From Rhyacophila brunnea (taxonomy: Eukaryota > Arthropoda > Insecta > Trichoptera > Rhyacophilidae), in NCBI GenBank assembly GCA_022495005.1, contig JAGYXB010000437.1, positions 1,302,001-1,366,000 on the forward strand: a stretch of 64,000 nt of DNA, given 5' to 3'. Made by a program: the position numbers and the translations under genes. This document shows, in pieces, positions 22,640 to 33,705 of this stretch (within the stretch, counting starts at the first letter, position 1; each line of letters begins with the position of its first letter). A model generated the notes under the pieces. The model was not told where the DNA came from, did not search any database, and saw nothing but the letters and a program-made list of their open reading frames with translations.

Positions 22640-23262
22640 TTAGTTATAAGCAGACTTGAGAGTGGTTCTATCGTTTGGGCCCCGCATCAGTTGAAGTACG
22701 GCCTTATGGTGGAGAGAGTCCAAAAGAAATTTTTAAGACTCCTTTACTTTCGGCTGTATGGATATTATCCGTGGCTCTATCCGACTGTTTCTCTTAGGGA
22801 TGCTTACATACTGTAGCTTAAAATTTAGAAGGGATCTTTATTTAGCTACATATTTTTCAGACTTATACGCGGCGTAAATGTGAACTCTGCCATTCTTGGT
22901 GGTGTTGGCTTGTGTATCTCTGATAATTACCTTAGGAATCGGGGTCATCCGTTGTTTGTTCTCCCACGGTGCAGAACTAACCTGCCATCAGTAATGCCAA
23001 TTGAAAGGGCAGTAACCATGTTTAATGAAATTGCTTCAGATATTGATATATTCCACTTTTAAGATAGGGTCTATCCAAGTTCACTCTGTGTGCTTCCATT
23101 TACTTTTATTTTGTTACTCATTTTATTTATTTTCTTATTGTATTAATTATTCTCTGTATTTTTATATCATGTAACACTTATTTTATGTCATGTCGTGAAC
23201 GCTTTGAATTTAGAATTTGTTATGTTCATTATATGTAAAATAAATAAATTTGATTTGATTTG
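22640..23262 (+). pseudogene. Jockey-like LINE 3' end, copy 2
   Basis: Closely similar to 10800-11455. It reads LESGSIVWAPHQLKYGLMVE-type sequence, then LRNRGHPLFVLPRCRTNLP (22930-22990) and ends IDIFHF. A deletion of roughly 40 bp relative to copy 1 removes the REGEFRWTLFHKFL stretch. It ends in TAAATTTGATTTGATTTGAT. The open piece 22880-23062 has no valid start of its own. Confidence 0.85.
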
Positions 23263-23395
23263 ATGTATATACTGAATATACATAATTTGAAAACATCTCA
23301 TGTATATACACACTAGAAAAACGAGACTTGAACCTGTATGTGCTGGTTTCACGCCAGTAAGCTTTTTCAATTAAACTACGGGCATCTTAGTTATT
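23263..23395 (-). mobile_element. tRNA-derived SINE, partial
   Basis: Minus strand: CCGTAGTTTAATTGAAAAAGC (box-A-like), ACATACAGGTTCAAGTCTCG (box B GGTTCAAGTC), then CTAGTGTGTATATACATGAG and GATGTTTTCAAATTATGTAT. The tail matches 36240-36535. It begins right at the 3' end of LINE copy 2. Confidence 0.7.
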
Positions 23396-24265
23396 AATTA
23401 CGACATGAATTACGTTTACACAATTACGTTACATGAAACGCATTTAGAATTGACCGCATTGCCAATTGTGCGCAAGCAACATAACGAGTGTTGCCTGCAC
23501 AATGTGTAGGTATAATCTGTTAAAAATAAGATTTTGATACAATTCATTTATTATATACCGATATTTATGACATCTCCAAAATATTCACGAATCTCTTGCA
23601 ATCAGTTATCTTGAGAAAATAAGATTGAATTATAATATATACATAATTCCAAATCATAATATTGCTCTCCTTCAAATTTATTTTTTTGGACATATCACTA
23701 TTGTGCGAAGAACCCTCGATAATAATATGCATTTATGATAATATGATATATGCAAAAGATATCTTATAATAATATACAAATAAATTTAACATGGTTTTGA
23801 AAAAGATAGCATTCATTATATTAATAATTTGATTAGACATAATTTCAATATTACTGTGGAAATGATTTATTTAACCTATGGTTAACATGCCGTATGATCA
23901 ATGAGACATATTAATAAGTCTATATATTATAATATTTTTTTGTTACATCAAATACATTACTTTTCTAACATATTACTCGATTGTAGAATACAGGGGAACC
24001 CCTTGTAACGATTTGTGTGAATGGAATATTACTAATTATTATTCAGAACATCATTACTGAGGAATATGTGTACCCGTGTGATTTGGTTGTCAGAAAGCCT
24101 TCTTAAAGGGTTTTCCTCTCACTCCTCTCGGCTGATAATATTTGTATTACAAAAAAGGATACAATTAATTAGAAATAATAATTGTATTAAACGATGCTTT
24201 AAATTTCACAAATAAATACGTAGCTTGTTGTTTTACTTATATTTGTTCCCACTAGCTACTGACCG
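23396..24265. other. AT-rich DNA, nothing recognised
   Basis: No gene and no shared repeat seen in this interval. Confidence 0.4.
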
Positions 24266-24274
24266 TATTGAATA

Positions 24275-24482
24275 CGTGTATTAAATTAGGCTCTAAGTAC
24301 CAAAAAGTAGTATTGCCTGTAGTTACAAAATACCGAGTCATTGCAGTAAAATTTCATGAAGCAGACTTTTTGAAAAATGTAGTTTTACAGTGTGAAGCAA
24401 TCACGACAGCTTCTATAATTTTAGATATTAAGAACTCGCAGTGTCAACACACCATTGTCAGCTATTTTATATTGAATGCTGA
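24275..24482 (+). repeat. About 210-bp dispersed duplicate, copy 2
   Basis: Pairs with 5008-5216. In this copy the plus strand stays open and reads YQKVVLPVVTKYRVIAVKFH and then TTASIILDIKNSQCQHTIVS. I do not recognise the family. The duplication may mark an uncharacterised transposon with unclear ends. Confidence 0.6.
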
Positions 24483-24804
24483 AATGATAAAAGGCTGAAA
24501 TATAATGTTATTTTCATTCTAACATCTAACATTATTTTTAATATTTGTTGTAAATATAAATAAGTACCCATGTATAGACTATAAATTAATTGATTATGCA
24601 CATCTTTAAGTTTTAACGAGGGAAGAATTATTTTCTTTTAATAAACATCATAAGGCATAATAATTATTCTCAATCTATATTAAAAATGTGTCAAGCGCGA
24701 AATGTATAAGGTACAACTACTGAGAAGATAGAAGCATATTAAACTGACTTGCTTACTTACTCCAACAAATCGTAACGTACGTCTATTCCTTTGCGCATTT
24801 AATT

Positions 24805-24958
24805 CAACTGTGCGGCGTCCAATCCTCCCGGAGGCCAATTGGGTCGGTGTCGAATTGGGTCGGCGTCCAATTGGGCCGGCGTCCGATTGTACCGGCGGCC
24901 AATTACCGGAAGCCAATCGGCGGAGGCCAGTTCGCGGTGCCAAATCGTCCTAGACCCG
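24805..24958. repeat. GC-rich minisatellite (CCAATTGGG-CGGCGT units)
   Basis: Imperfect tandem units of about 16-20 bp built on GGCCAATTGGGTCGGCGTC. At least seven are visible, for example AATTGGGTCGGCGTCC, AATTGGGCCGGCGTCC and CAATTACCGGAAGCC. It stands out sharply in base composition from the AT-rich flanks. A minus-strand frame (24680-24943) crosses it but is only a consequence of the repeat. Confidence 0.75.
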
Positions 24959-24959
24959 C

Positions 24960-26204
24960 CGATCGATGTAATTAACGTGCATTTTAAAGGTGCTAATTAA
25001 AATCTAATTATATAGTCAGCAGCGAATGAGTTAAATTGCGACGTAGATAAACAGTGACCCTTAAAATGTATCAAATATTCAGTTGTATATATAGCAAAGA
25101 ACGATGATAGAAACAATCACTCCTCACTCGACACTCAATCATAGCTTCCCGGTACATCGCAGTCCTTAATATAGTCAGTAATACCAGTATACCAGTACCC
25201 TCCATCATAACTTTGTCCCTGTCATTTTAACCATTTTTTTAATGGTTTATCCAAAGCCTTGACTGCGACTCACTTCTCACCTGGAAGAGGATCCGCCGAT
25301 CAGGCTTTCCCTTTATTTCTGTTAAAGAACTTTACAATATTTCTACCGAGCTCTTCTGTTTTACCCACCACCAGGGAACCACTGTATTATTTTATTATTG
25401 TATATATATCAGTAAATAAACTCTCTCTTAGATTCATCCGAGCTACTCCGAACAGACTTTTTCTTTAAACTTATCGTCCCTTCAGGCTTTTCGGGCAAGA
25501 ATCAGTTTGGTATATAGCCCACACTTAGTATAGTTTAATTCCACTGCAAGGGATTTAAGAACGCTCAGTGATGGGATCTGGAAAACGGAGGCATTTGATC
25601 ATCCAGAATGATAGTTTTTTTGAGGAGATCAAGATCCGTCAAAGACTGTAGTGTCAGAAATGATGATGATGTAACAGCTGTTTTTTTATGATGCTGAAAT
25701 ATATGATTATATTATTAATATTTTCTTTAAAGTAGGCACTGAAAACTTAATATACTAATGTACGATAATTTATAGGTACTGTAATATGCTATTAAAGAAC
25801 ATAAAATTGTTGCCTGAAAGGAAAAAAGGAATAAAAAAAATTTGTGTCTAAACTATGAGCAATAAAAGTGTTTTATTACTTTCTATTTTTCAAAAATATA
25901 AACTTTTTTTACAGCAGCTACTTCAAATAATATCAATCAATTTGAAACGTGCTCGACATAAAAATATAAAAAATATAGTATATAAAATATTATAATATAT
26001 AGCCAGAACCGTGTTTATATTATTTCATACCGAATATATTTTACAAAAATAACATGCTGTGAAAATAAAATAAAATATAATATGTAAGTTTGTACATAAT
26101 AATAATATTATATAAATATTACGTAAAATAACAAAAATATTTTGAAAATCTATTTCCATACATAAATTATAATACGGTTATTATATTATTAAAACTAAAC
26201 ATCC
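24960..26204. other. Mostly unassigned; possible solo LTR at about 25100-25520
   Basis: The part 25240-25470 has a polyadenylation-like AATAAA (25415-25420) followed by CTCTCTTAGATTCATCCG, which resembles the R/U5 boundary of an LTR. I could not find matching TG...CA ends or a duplication, so this is weak. The rest is AT-rich with nothing recognised. Confidence 0.25.
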
Positions 26205-26206
26205 AT

Positions 26207-26720
26207 ATTATCATCATCATTATTTACGTACATACTGCAACCAGTCATGTCCCAGCATTGGAGCATAGGACAAGCCCCGCTGCTTGGTGAGGGAGGTCCG
26301 GCGACGGTGATGGAACCCTCAAGGTTTTGCCACAAGGGTACCCAGTATCGCACTCTCTAGCGGCATCTGAAATACATACCCCAGCCATGTGAAACGTCTC
26401 TTAGTGATCACTTGGCTACCGTGTTCGCTCATTTATTCGAGGAGTGTTTGTAACGCGGTAGTACCAATGTAAACTTAAGATTCGGCAGAGACATCGATTC
26501 TCTAGGCTCAACAGCAGAGACCTTTGAAGCTTAATTCATCATTAGTAGTTTTCCAGGACGATTTCTACCCTCTTCCAAGATCTTTCTTCATCTCCAGCGT
26601 CTTTCAGATGTCTGGAACAACCGCCTGGTATCCTTGTTGACAACATTCTATCACTGTCATTTCAGACTGCTTGGCCAACTGCGACTGTCTGATCTGCAAT
26701 CAAGGATGCGGATAGGAATT
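26207..26720 (-). pseudogene. Possible LINE 3' remnant
   Basis: The plus strand begins ATCATCATCATTATTTACG, which on the minus strand would be an RTE-like (ATGATG)n tail. The minus strand upstream reads roughly TWLGYVFQMPLESAIL, similar to the W-x-GHV-x-RMP motif of LINE ORF2 C-termini. It is less AT-rich than its flanks. The reading is short and broken. Confidence 0.35.
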
Positions 26721-26889
26721 TTTAATTTCATTAAAATCTTTTAATGAAAGTAAATTAATTATTTTCAATTAATAATTAATATAATTAATTTCAATTAATA
26801 TAAAAATTCAAATAATTAATATAATATAATTAATAATATTATCTATATGGCTTACTGCTGTCCGTGATATTAAAATTATGTGCGATACG

Positions 26890-26995
26890 CAGAATGTTAC
26901 CAGCCGAGTGGTCGAACGCTCTCTTCCGATCACCGAAGTTAAGCAATATCAGAAGGCCAATTCTTGAATGAAGCAGTATTGCCGGTTGCACAACC
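26890..26995 (+). mobile_element. 5S rRNA-derived sequence (SINE3-like or 5S pseudogene)
   Basis: TCCGATCACCGAAGTTAAGC at about 26926-26945 is the internal promoter (box A region) of 5S rRNA, and the following AATTCTTGAATGAAGCAGTA TTGCCGG resembles the 5S TTGGATGGGTGACCG box C region, diverged. The 5' side (CCAGCCGAGTGGTCGAACGC) departs from 5S. It is not an intact 5S gene. Confidence 0.7.
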
Positions 26996-26999
26996 TAAG

Positions 27000-27620
27000 C
27001 GCAAACCTACTACAACGAAGTATATTAAATGTCAACCGGTGGTGTCGGGTACAGTATGCAATTTAGTATACACGCTTTGCCGGTAGAGGCGCTAGTAACT
27101 ATCCGTTTGACTTTGACATATTATTAAACGTCAAAATTTTTTTCTATTACCGCTGAAAGTATTATTTTGAATTTAAATTCTCACTTAAATATTTATTGTG
27201 ATTTTGTAATACAGAAACACACATGTTTGTTTGCAAAATACAACGGAAATTCCGTGTTGTAATATTGTTATATTGTAGACGTAACTAGCCTGTTTAAAGA
27301 TTAATTGGCTACGTACTTCAACAATGAATGATTTAATCATGCAACGTTAACAGTAAGTACTGATTAAATATGAAGTCATTACCAAAATGGATAAAAATGT
27401 TATTTAATTTCTATGACATTCACAAACGATCCGTTTTGGCATGTTTACTTTCTATCTTACTCTAACGCATGGACATGAGGTATAAGCATACTGAATGCTT
27501 TCTCACTCGCACGTATTGATGTCGTTCGAAGCTCTACACACTCAATATCTCCTATAAAACTAAAAATTTTACATGCTTCAGTTAAGCGGTGTTTTTTACT
27601 GCTTCGTTCGTGAATTGCCC
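27000..27620. other. No gene seen
   Basis: Mixed composition with no open frame of note. CGGGTACAGTATGCAATTT and neighbouring sequence do not match other parts of the window. Confidence 0.35.
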
Positions 27621-27624
27621 TTCT

Positions 27625-27660
27625 GGCGCAGATAGTACTTAGATAGGTGACCGCTTTTTT
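27625..27660 (+). mobile_element. 5S rRNA-derived fragment (box C region)
   Basis: GTACTTAGATAGGTGACCGC is close to the 5S rRNA segment GTACTTGGATGGGTGACCGC (two changes). It is followed at once by TTTTTTTCACACG, the edge of a SINE-C copy. It is a fragment only. Confidence 0.65.
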
Positions 27661-27800
27661 TCACACGAAAAATAACGCACTCACGTGGATTCGAACGACC
27701 GATTTTTCGGTTCAGCTCGGTTCGGTTCGGATCAGCCGAACGCACTACCTTTGCGCTACGGGATGGGACTGTAACAGTGACGATTTTACTGTATAATATA
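27655..27800 (-). mobile_element. tRNA-derived SINE-C, copy 2
   Basis: Minus strand: TAGCGCAAAGGTAGTGCG (box A), TTCGGCTGATCC, GGTCGTTCGAATCCACGTG (box B), then GAGTGCGTTATTTTTCGTGT. It is interrupted by extra GAACC repeats at 27713-27730. It is the same head as 14199-14390 and 52433-52650. Confidence 0.7.
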
Positions 27801-27904
27801 ATAACTGCGAATTTCACAACTATATAACAACATAACATAATAACAAATATATATGGGGTATGAAAAAAATTATATCTGAAATAATAAAATATGTTTTTTA
27901 CAGC

Positions 27905-28070
27905 GGAAAACACATTTTGAAAATAGCCGATAAACTGGATTATTTTTTATGTTAACCTAACCAAACCTAACCTAACCTAAACTAACCCAAAGTAACAAAT
28001 AATCCAGTATATCGGGTATTTTCAAAATGTGTTTTCCGCTGTATTCCTTATAACCAAACAGTACCTTTTT
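27905..28070. mobile_element. TTAGG-loop foldback, copy at 27.9 kb
   Basis: Left arm AGCGGAAAACACATTTTGAA then AATAGCCGATAAACTGGATT. The right arm is the complement, ending ATTCCTTATAACCAAACAGT. The loop contains AACCTAACCTAACCTAAACT-type telomere-like sequence. The outermost part of the left arm is missing, so the element is truncated on that side. Confidence 0.8.
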
Positions 28071-28189
28071 TTTCAACTAGTAGAAAAGTAAATAAATTGT
28101 TTCCATGTAAGTAGGTAATATTCTTAAACTGTCAAAAGGATGGAAGAGAGAAAGAGATCATTTCGTCTCATTCTTTTAGTTTAATACTT

Positions 28190-28520
28190 AATTAACGTAC
28201 TGACCAACAACAATAAATCGGCGATAACAAGAAATCGCTCCAGTCGCATATATCTTCTCAGTGATGTACATGTCATGGCGGCAACGCGTGCTATAGGCGT
28301 GTTTAAATAATAATGTACTTATTAACTACCTTTTTAGATGAGACACTATTTATTCTTCGCGTTAAACTAAAAGTTTATTCATAATAATACGGGAGCGTAA
28401 TAAATGATAAATTTGGGGGCGTTCCTTTTTTGAAAACGGAAGTGCGATTATCTGCACTGGGTGGGATTGTATGTTCACAGTTTTAACACGTGGACAAGAA
28501 GTTCTTGTTTAACAATACAC
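28190..28520 (+). repeat. Dispersed repeat family C, copy 1
   Basis: Shares GGCAACGCGTGCTATAGG-like sequence, ATAATACGGGAGCGTAA, GATAAATTTGGGG and CACGTGGACAAGAAGTTCTT with 45830-46212. It is non-coding. The class is unknown. Confidence 0.65.
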
Positions 28521-28859
28521 AAATCGTTTATTTTTGTGGTCTTCTTAATAATGATACAACCCAATACAAATTAATTAAATTATAGACTTTGCTAGAGGCA
28601 TTACTCTTATTGTAAACGCATTGTGTTGCACTTTTGCATCAAACTGCATAATTTTTTATAGGTATATATTATTTATGTGTAAATTATATAATATTATTTA
28701 AAAGTTTGGATTTCTTGCGTATAGTAGCAATCGATAAAGCAAAAAGTTTTATATTGTAATAAATTAGCAGTGGCACCTATGAATTAAAACTATAATTATT
28801 TTGTTATAAGACCGTTTTACCGTTGTACCGTTTTTAAAAATATATTTTTATTTCAGTTA

Positions 28860-29540
28860 GGTACATGTTTAAACACGCGCGTTATAATGATCTTACTCCC
28901 TACTTCATTTATCGTTTGTCAATTTATGGCTACGGCCGTGTGTTGTAGCTTAGCTTCTGGGAAATGCCAATAGAAATGGCGTATTTCAAAAAAATACTAC
29001 CTTATTCTTAGGTCAATAATTATTATAAAGCAAACATTATTCGTAAGATGCTTATCACATTTAAATGGTCAAAGACATAGATTATAATCAATATCTTTAG
29101 AATTATCTTCAAATGTATTAATCGTGCCCATTTTTGAATAATAAAATGCCTAATTCTTGTCAAATTTGGGATCACAAGGATTATAAAATATATATTTTTT
29201 ATCGTAAATATGTCACTATATAATGTTAACATTAATTTTACTAGTGGTTTTGTTAATGCATTGAAAAATTGATAAATCTTAAAAATCTTAACACCACTTC
29301 ACATAGATGTACTGAAATATGACTTTATTCTAAAACATTAGAGCGAGAGGTTTAAAAGAGTACTGTTTTATGTAATAAAAATACTTTATGCAATCATCAA
29401 ATGTAAATAAATATAAAGGATAATAAGGCTTCAAAATTATATAAATAGATTATCTACAACGTTTAAGGAATGTCCAGGGTTATGTTCTGAAAATACCATA
29501 AAAGCTCCATTTTGACCTACGCTGAGCATGTGGGCACTTA
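28860..29540 (+). repeat. Dispersed repeat family B, long copy
   Basis: Covers the whole length of family B seen in the window, from ACACGCGCGTTATAATGATC to CTGAGCATGTGGGCACTTA. It matches the loop and right arm of the palindrome at 16786-17450. No protein is encoded; the frame at 29023-29232 is a chance one. Confidence 0.75.
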
Positions 29541-29544
29541 ATGA

Positions 29545-30095
29545 ATGATTTGATTTTAAATAAAATAAATTGAAAACTTTCGTGACAACTTTCACTATTT
29601 TACTACCTGCCAAAAATTCTCGATAGGATTTTACCTTGAAATTATATTTTTTTTAAGAAACTTTAAAGCTTTTCTTATCGTTACACTTTCTTTAAAGTTG
29701 AAACGATTTCTGGAAAATTCCATTTTCTATCAGTCCATTCTACCTTCCGAATGCAATATATCAGTTTCCTCTTTTCAACATCTTCGGGAAGATTCGTTCA
29801 CAAACAAGGGTGGAATAAAATTTATATTTTACGCGTAGTTGTTAGCATTGTTTCGCAAGATTAACCTTCCATTCATTTATGTAAAATAGAATTTCTTGAG
29901 CTGTAAAGAAATCACAGTGGTTTTAAATGATTATCTAGGCAAAAAACTTTACAATCTACATATTATATTAAATTTTGTCAGGAAAACTTCGCCACGTTTT
30001 CGCCACATTGGTAAATTCAAAAAAAATATATTTTTGTTAAAATAATTAGTATTCATATATAATGGTAATTAATTTTACGGATTAAAACCAGAGGG
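29545..30095. other. AT-rich DNA, nothing recognised
   Basis: No coding signal and no shared repeat. It could be single-copy sequence. Confidence 0.35.
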
Positions 30096-30099
30096 ATAG

Positions 30100-30192
30100 A
30101 TGAACTTATAAGCTTTGGGGATACAGGAAATAATTATGGATCAAGAAGAGTGTAAGGATCTAGGGGAGGCCTTCATCCTGATGATGATGATA
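30100..30192 (+). mobile_element. RTE LINE 3' end fragment
   Basis: GGGGAGGCCTTCATCCTGATGATGATGATAA ends in the TGATGA tail used by the RTE copies at 8592 and 36862; the GGAGGCCTTCATCC stretch is their last coding part. Everything upstream is lost. Confidence 0.6.
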
Positions 30193-30227
30193 AATTATAC
30201 GGATTGTTTTACATTGTATCAAAAATG

Positions 30228-30400
30228 TTTCTTGTAGTGCGAAAGACGCTGGCATTCCATCCGGGAGCTCTGGATTCGACCCGGTGAGGACATAATATAT
30301 TTATTTGATTTTATCAAAGCCTTGGTGTGTGTGATTCTTTAAAATTACTAACAACCACCTTGTGTGAAAAAGCAAGGACATGGTTATTAATAATATAATT
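30228..30400 (+). mobile_element. tRNA-like SINE head and a LINE 3' tip
   Basis: At 30236-30300, GTGCGAAAGACGCTGGCAT (box-A region) and GGATTCGACCCGGTGAGGAC (box B plus the CCGGTGAGG junction) mark a SINE head like 15395-15472. At 30345-30400, ACCACCTTGTGTGAAAAAGC followed by AAGGACATGGTTATTAATA repeats the 3' tip of the RNase H LINE (22275-22320). Confidence 0.55.
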
Positions 30401-31208
30401 TTAAAAAATACAGACACTAACAACAAACATGAGTATCTCGATGATTAGAATATTATTAATTTTAAAACCGTTTATATCTTTTTTTCGCAACACCGATGCG
30501 CCGTACAACCATAATCAATATAATATGTACTGCACAGTTATGTGAGTACGGAGAAATATGATCTCCTGTGGATGATGTTGAGACCTGACTCATGTGTGCT
30601 TTTCGTGGAGGACTCTCTGTCATCCACCAAGCTGATGAAAACTGTCATAGATTGAGACTTTACTGGTGCCTCTGTAGTGCTGGTACCATGACAATGTGGA
30701 ATTGTTTTATATCCCGTTTACAAGTTGCAAGATTGCATCCATTAATTAAAAATATTCAGAAGCTTCTGAAATTTCTCACAATATGTGTAACTTGCAAGAC
30801 GTATGTACATGAGCAGTGGAACAATAGTGGCAAACATGCCGGAAAAAATTAGAACTACCGCGCCGAACATTTTTGACGTTTACCTACCAATTTTCTCAAC
30901 CAGTCAAATACCACCATAACATGACAGCAACGCTTCTGGCCTACGCTTGAAGAATGATATTGGCAAGACTTTACTACTTTACAGCACTTTACGTGTAAAC
31001 GGTTATTATCGTGATAGTTAAATTTACACACTATTGTTGCCAGTAAATTCATGCACTATTATTGTGATTGTGTTTTGTTAATGTAGGTATATATCGATGC
31101 TGTCACCGATAGCCCACCGCCTTATGAGTAAATGAACAATCAATAAAACTTTATGACAAAAAAAATAATCTTTAATATTTTTTTAGGAAAACCTTTATTA
31201 TAATAATA
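30401..31208. other. No gene supported
   Basis: Two frames (30592-30852 plus, 30855-31052 minus) are cysteine-rich but match no family I know. Neither has context or a clear start, so I leave them uncalled. Confidence 0.35.
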
Positions 31209-33082
31209 CTAGCTGACCCGGCAAACGTTGTTCTGCCATATAAATTATTTCTAGTGAATATTTTGGTTGTTAAATAAAAAAAATAACGAATGTACCGTAA
31301 GTGTGTGGGGATGGGATCTATGACAGAAAGAGGAATAGAGCGCTGTAGACAATGACCGCCGATAAAAACAAAAAAACATCAACCATTCATTTTCTCAATT
31401 CAAAATGACTAATGATGTTCATAATAAATGAATTACCTGTGACAGGATCTCGTTGTTTAATGTTTATGCAATATCCGTCTTGTCCCTTCCAGAAAATTAG
31501 CGGATATTGGAGAGCGTCGTATGAACGGTGTGTGTCAGCGATGAACTCCAGATTATTGTTTCTTCTTCGAATCACTATTTCTCGCGTCGATGTGCGGTCG
31601 CCAACCATGATTCCAGCAATGTCGTCAACAACAGGTGCATTGAATCGATGCACGTGCTCTCCAGCTGGTGTTTTATCAAGATTGATGACAATAGCGTGAT
31701 TGTCACTTTGCAATTAATGCATTTGTGCTTTGAAGAATTTCAATAATTCATTGTGCTCATTCAACAGGGCGTCCAGTTCGCCGACAATGCGCCTGGAAAT
31801 AGGCGAATTGAAGCCATTGTAGCCGCAACGTGCATCCACATGATTGATGTCCTCACCGCCCATGAAGTAGATTTGTAAAAAAATATGTGGTTCGTTTGGC
31901 ATTGGCAGCAATGAGCCTACTTTGTGGTATACTTGGCGTTTGATTTTGAACGTAGAATGGAATTGTTGACCATTTGCCGCAGTATTGTGAACTATTCCTG
32001 TTGCTCCGAACGAAGTCATTTGGAAGCATAAATTGAATGTGCGAATGGACTTCAGGAACAGGCTTGAATCTGGAACCGTGCCGATGAGCAAGCCGTTTAA
32101 TGGTTCTGGTGGTATCTCAATTTCTGGTAGTTGCACTTTTCCTGATGCGCAACACATCCCGGCTGATTCATGTTTGAATTTGAGCGCATGACAATGGGGA
32201 CATTCTTTGTCCATAGCACCAATCATCACTTTCGGATGAGCGGAATATTCAATATCTGGCTCGTACTCGAATGCGAGACAAAGGAACGAAGCGGATGTAA
32301 ATGTTCGATGTACTTGTTGGCGTTGTCGGTCATTTGCTCTGCGTGTGTTAACTACGAACCGGCGCGCTTGGCTCCGTTCCAATTGTCGTTGTTGATTTCG
32401 TTCAGCTCGTGCCTCTTATGATTGAGATGCACGCAATTGCGACATGCTTACACGCACGTTTTTGATCTCTTTTTGGATTTGTTCGTCTGTTCTTTCTGCT
32501 CTACTATTTCGCATGTTTGTTGCTTTATTCGTTCGACAGCCTAAATGGCCCCCCTTGCGTCTTAATGGCATTGTGCACTGTAATACACGCACATAAAAAT
32601 AGTTAAATTAAAATAAATCGTACAAAATTTTGCACGCACTGCGTTGTGATATGCCGAATGAAATGTCAAAATGACGCGACGCTTCTCTTGAATTCTTCTC
32701 GGACGTAGCGCCATCTGTCATTCAACAACATAAATAATTTCGTTATGTTTGAAATACGAACGACGGTTAAATTTGTTCATACAAAAATAATAAAATCACG
32801 ATTAAAAAATGGGAGGGTGGGGGTAGGAAGGTTAAAATTTGGGATTATAAGTATTTTTTTATGACAAATAATAAAAAAAATACAAAAAAAAAATTGTCAA
32901 AAAAATAAAAGAAAATTTTTCTGGATAGAGATATCCTAATCACCCAGCGGTATGAAATATACTTGTTGACCTATTCTCATACCTAACAAATATACATAAA
33001 AAAATTCATAAAAATCGGTCGAGCCATTTTGGAGGAGTTCGACCACAAACATCGTGACACGAGATTTATATATATATAGAGA
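31209..33082 (-). mobile_element. Helitron, internally deleted, both ends present
   Basis: Read on the minus strand, the element starts TCTCTATATATATATAAATC at 33082 and ends GTTTGCCGGGTCAGCTAG at 31209. The base before is A and the base after is T, as expected for Helitron insertion between A and T. The 3' hairpin (GGCA...TGCC) lies just before CTAG. Total length is 1,874 bp, far shorter than an autonomous Helitron. It retains part of the N-terminal protein domain but lacks the Rep nuclease and helicase. Confidence 0.9.
31384..32382 (-). pseudogene. Helitron helicase-like protein, N-terminal domain only
   Basis: Two blocks in one frame separated by a single TAA stop near 31713. The first (32382-31714) contains DKECPHCHALKFKHESAGMC, the C-x-x-C-H-x-x-K...E-x-x-x-x-C-C start of the Helitron-like N domain, then PHIFLQIYFMGGEDINHVDA and EHNELLKFFKAQMH. 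The second (31710-31387) continues VINLDKTPAGEHVHRFNAPV, THRSYDALQYPLIFWKGQDG and DPVTGN, also typical of that domain. After this the sequence leaves the Helitron protein, so Rep and helicase are deleted. In an autonomous element this protein would drive rolling-circle transposition. The plus-strand frames here are shadows. Confidence 0.9.
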
Positions 33083-33084
33083 TT

Positions 33085-33700
33085 ATAATTTCGTTATTAC
33101 TTTTTGTTACTACATATTACATTTACGTGAAACTGAAGCTTGCTTCTATGATCTTTATAGGGAAACAAAATAAGACTATACATAAAAGTCAACACAAATA
33201 TAATATTTAAGTCAATTTTACTATCCTTCAACATTGTTACTGGCTTTTGGAGAAGGATGTGTCCTTCAGCCAATATTAGAAACACAAAATTTGTTTTCAC
33301 TGAAGTATCCTTTTAAAAATATTGGCTTGCAGGATTTTCTTTTATCAAGTTCATTGTGAACGTGTTACACCAGATACATTCATAGTAATATACATCTATC
33401 GGGGTGCAAGTCTCTTCGTATAAAAATGAAATCGATCCTCAGTAATTCTTCTTTATTGCATTCTGTCTGCAGCGCCAGGGCTTCCCCGCCGCCCACTTTG
33501 CAACGGAGTGGAATTTTTCAGAAGCTATTTTACCCCGCATGCAAAATGCCAGCGGTTTCAATATAACTTAGCCAATAAAGTGAACAAAACATTTTACATT
33601 AATAACATTATGTAAACTAATTAGTATTTTATTACTGATATTAATATTACTACTATCGTACTTGATTAAATTTCATTTTTAATTTATAAAGGATTTATAA
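33085..33700. other. No gene seen
   Basis: AT-rich, with a short GC-richer stretch at about 33465-33510 (CTTCCCCGCCGCCCACTTTG) that I cannot assign. Confidence 0.35.
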
Positions 33701-33705
33701 TTAAC

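Noticed and set aside
25100..25520. LTR retrotransposon or endogenous retrovirus
   Set aside because: There is only an AATAAA and a U5-like stretch, with no gag/pol and no matching LTR ends or duplication.
26890..26995. Intact 5S rRNA gene
   Set aside because: Only the middle matches; the 5' and 3' ends differ and the box C region is diverged.
30592..31052. Cysteine-rich small secreted proteins or toxins
   Set aside because: No signal peptide, no regular cysteine spacing and no family match. They appear to be chance frames.
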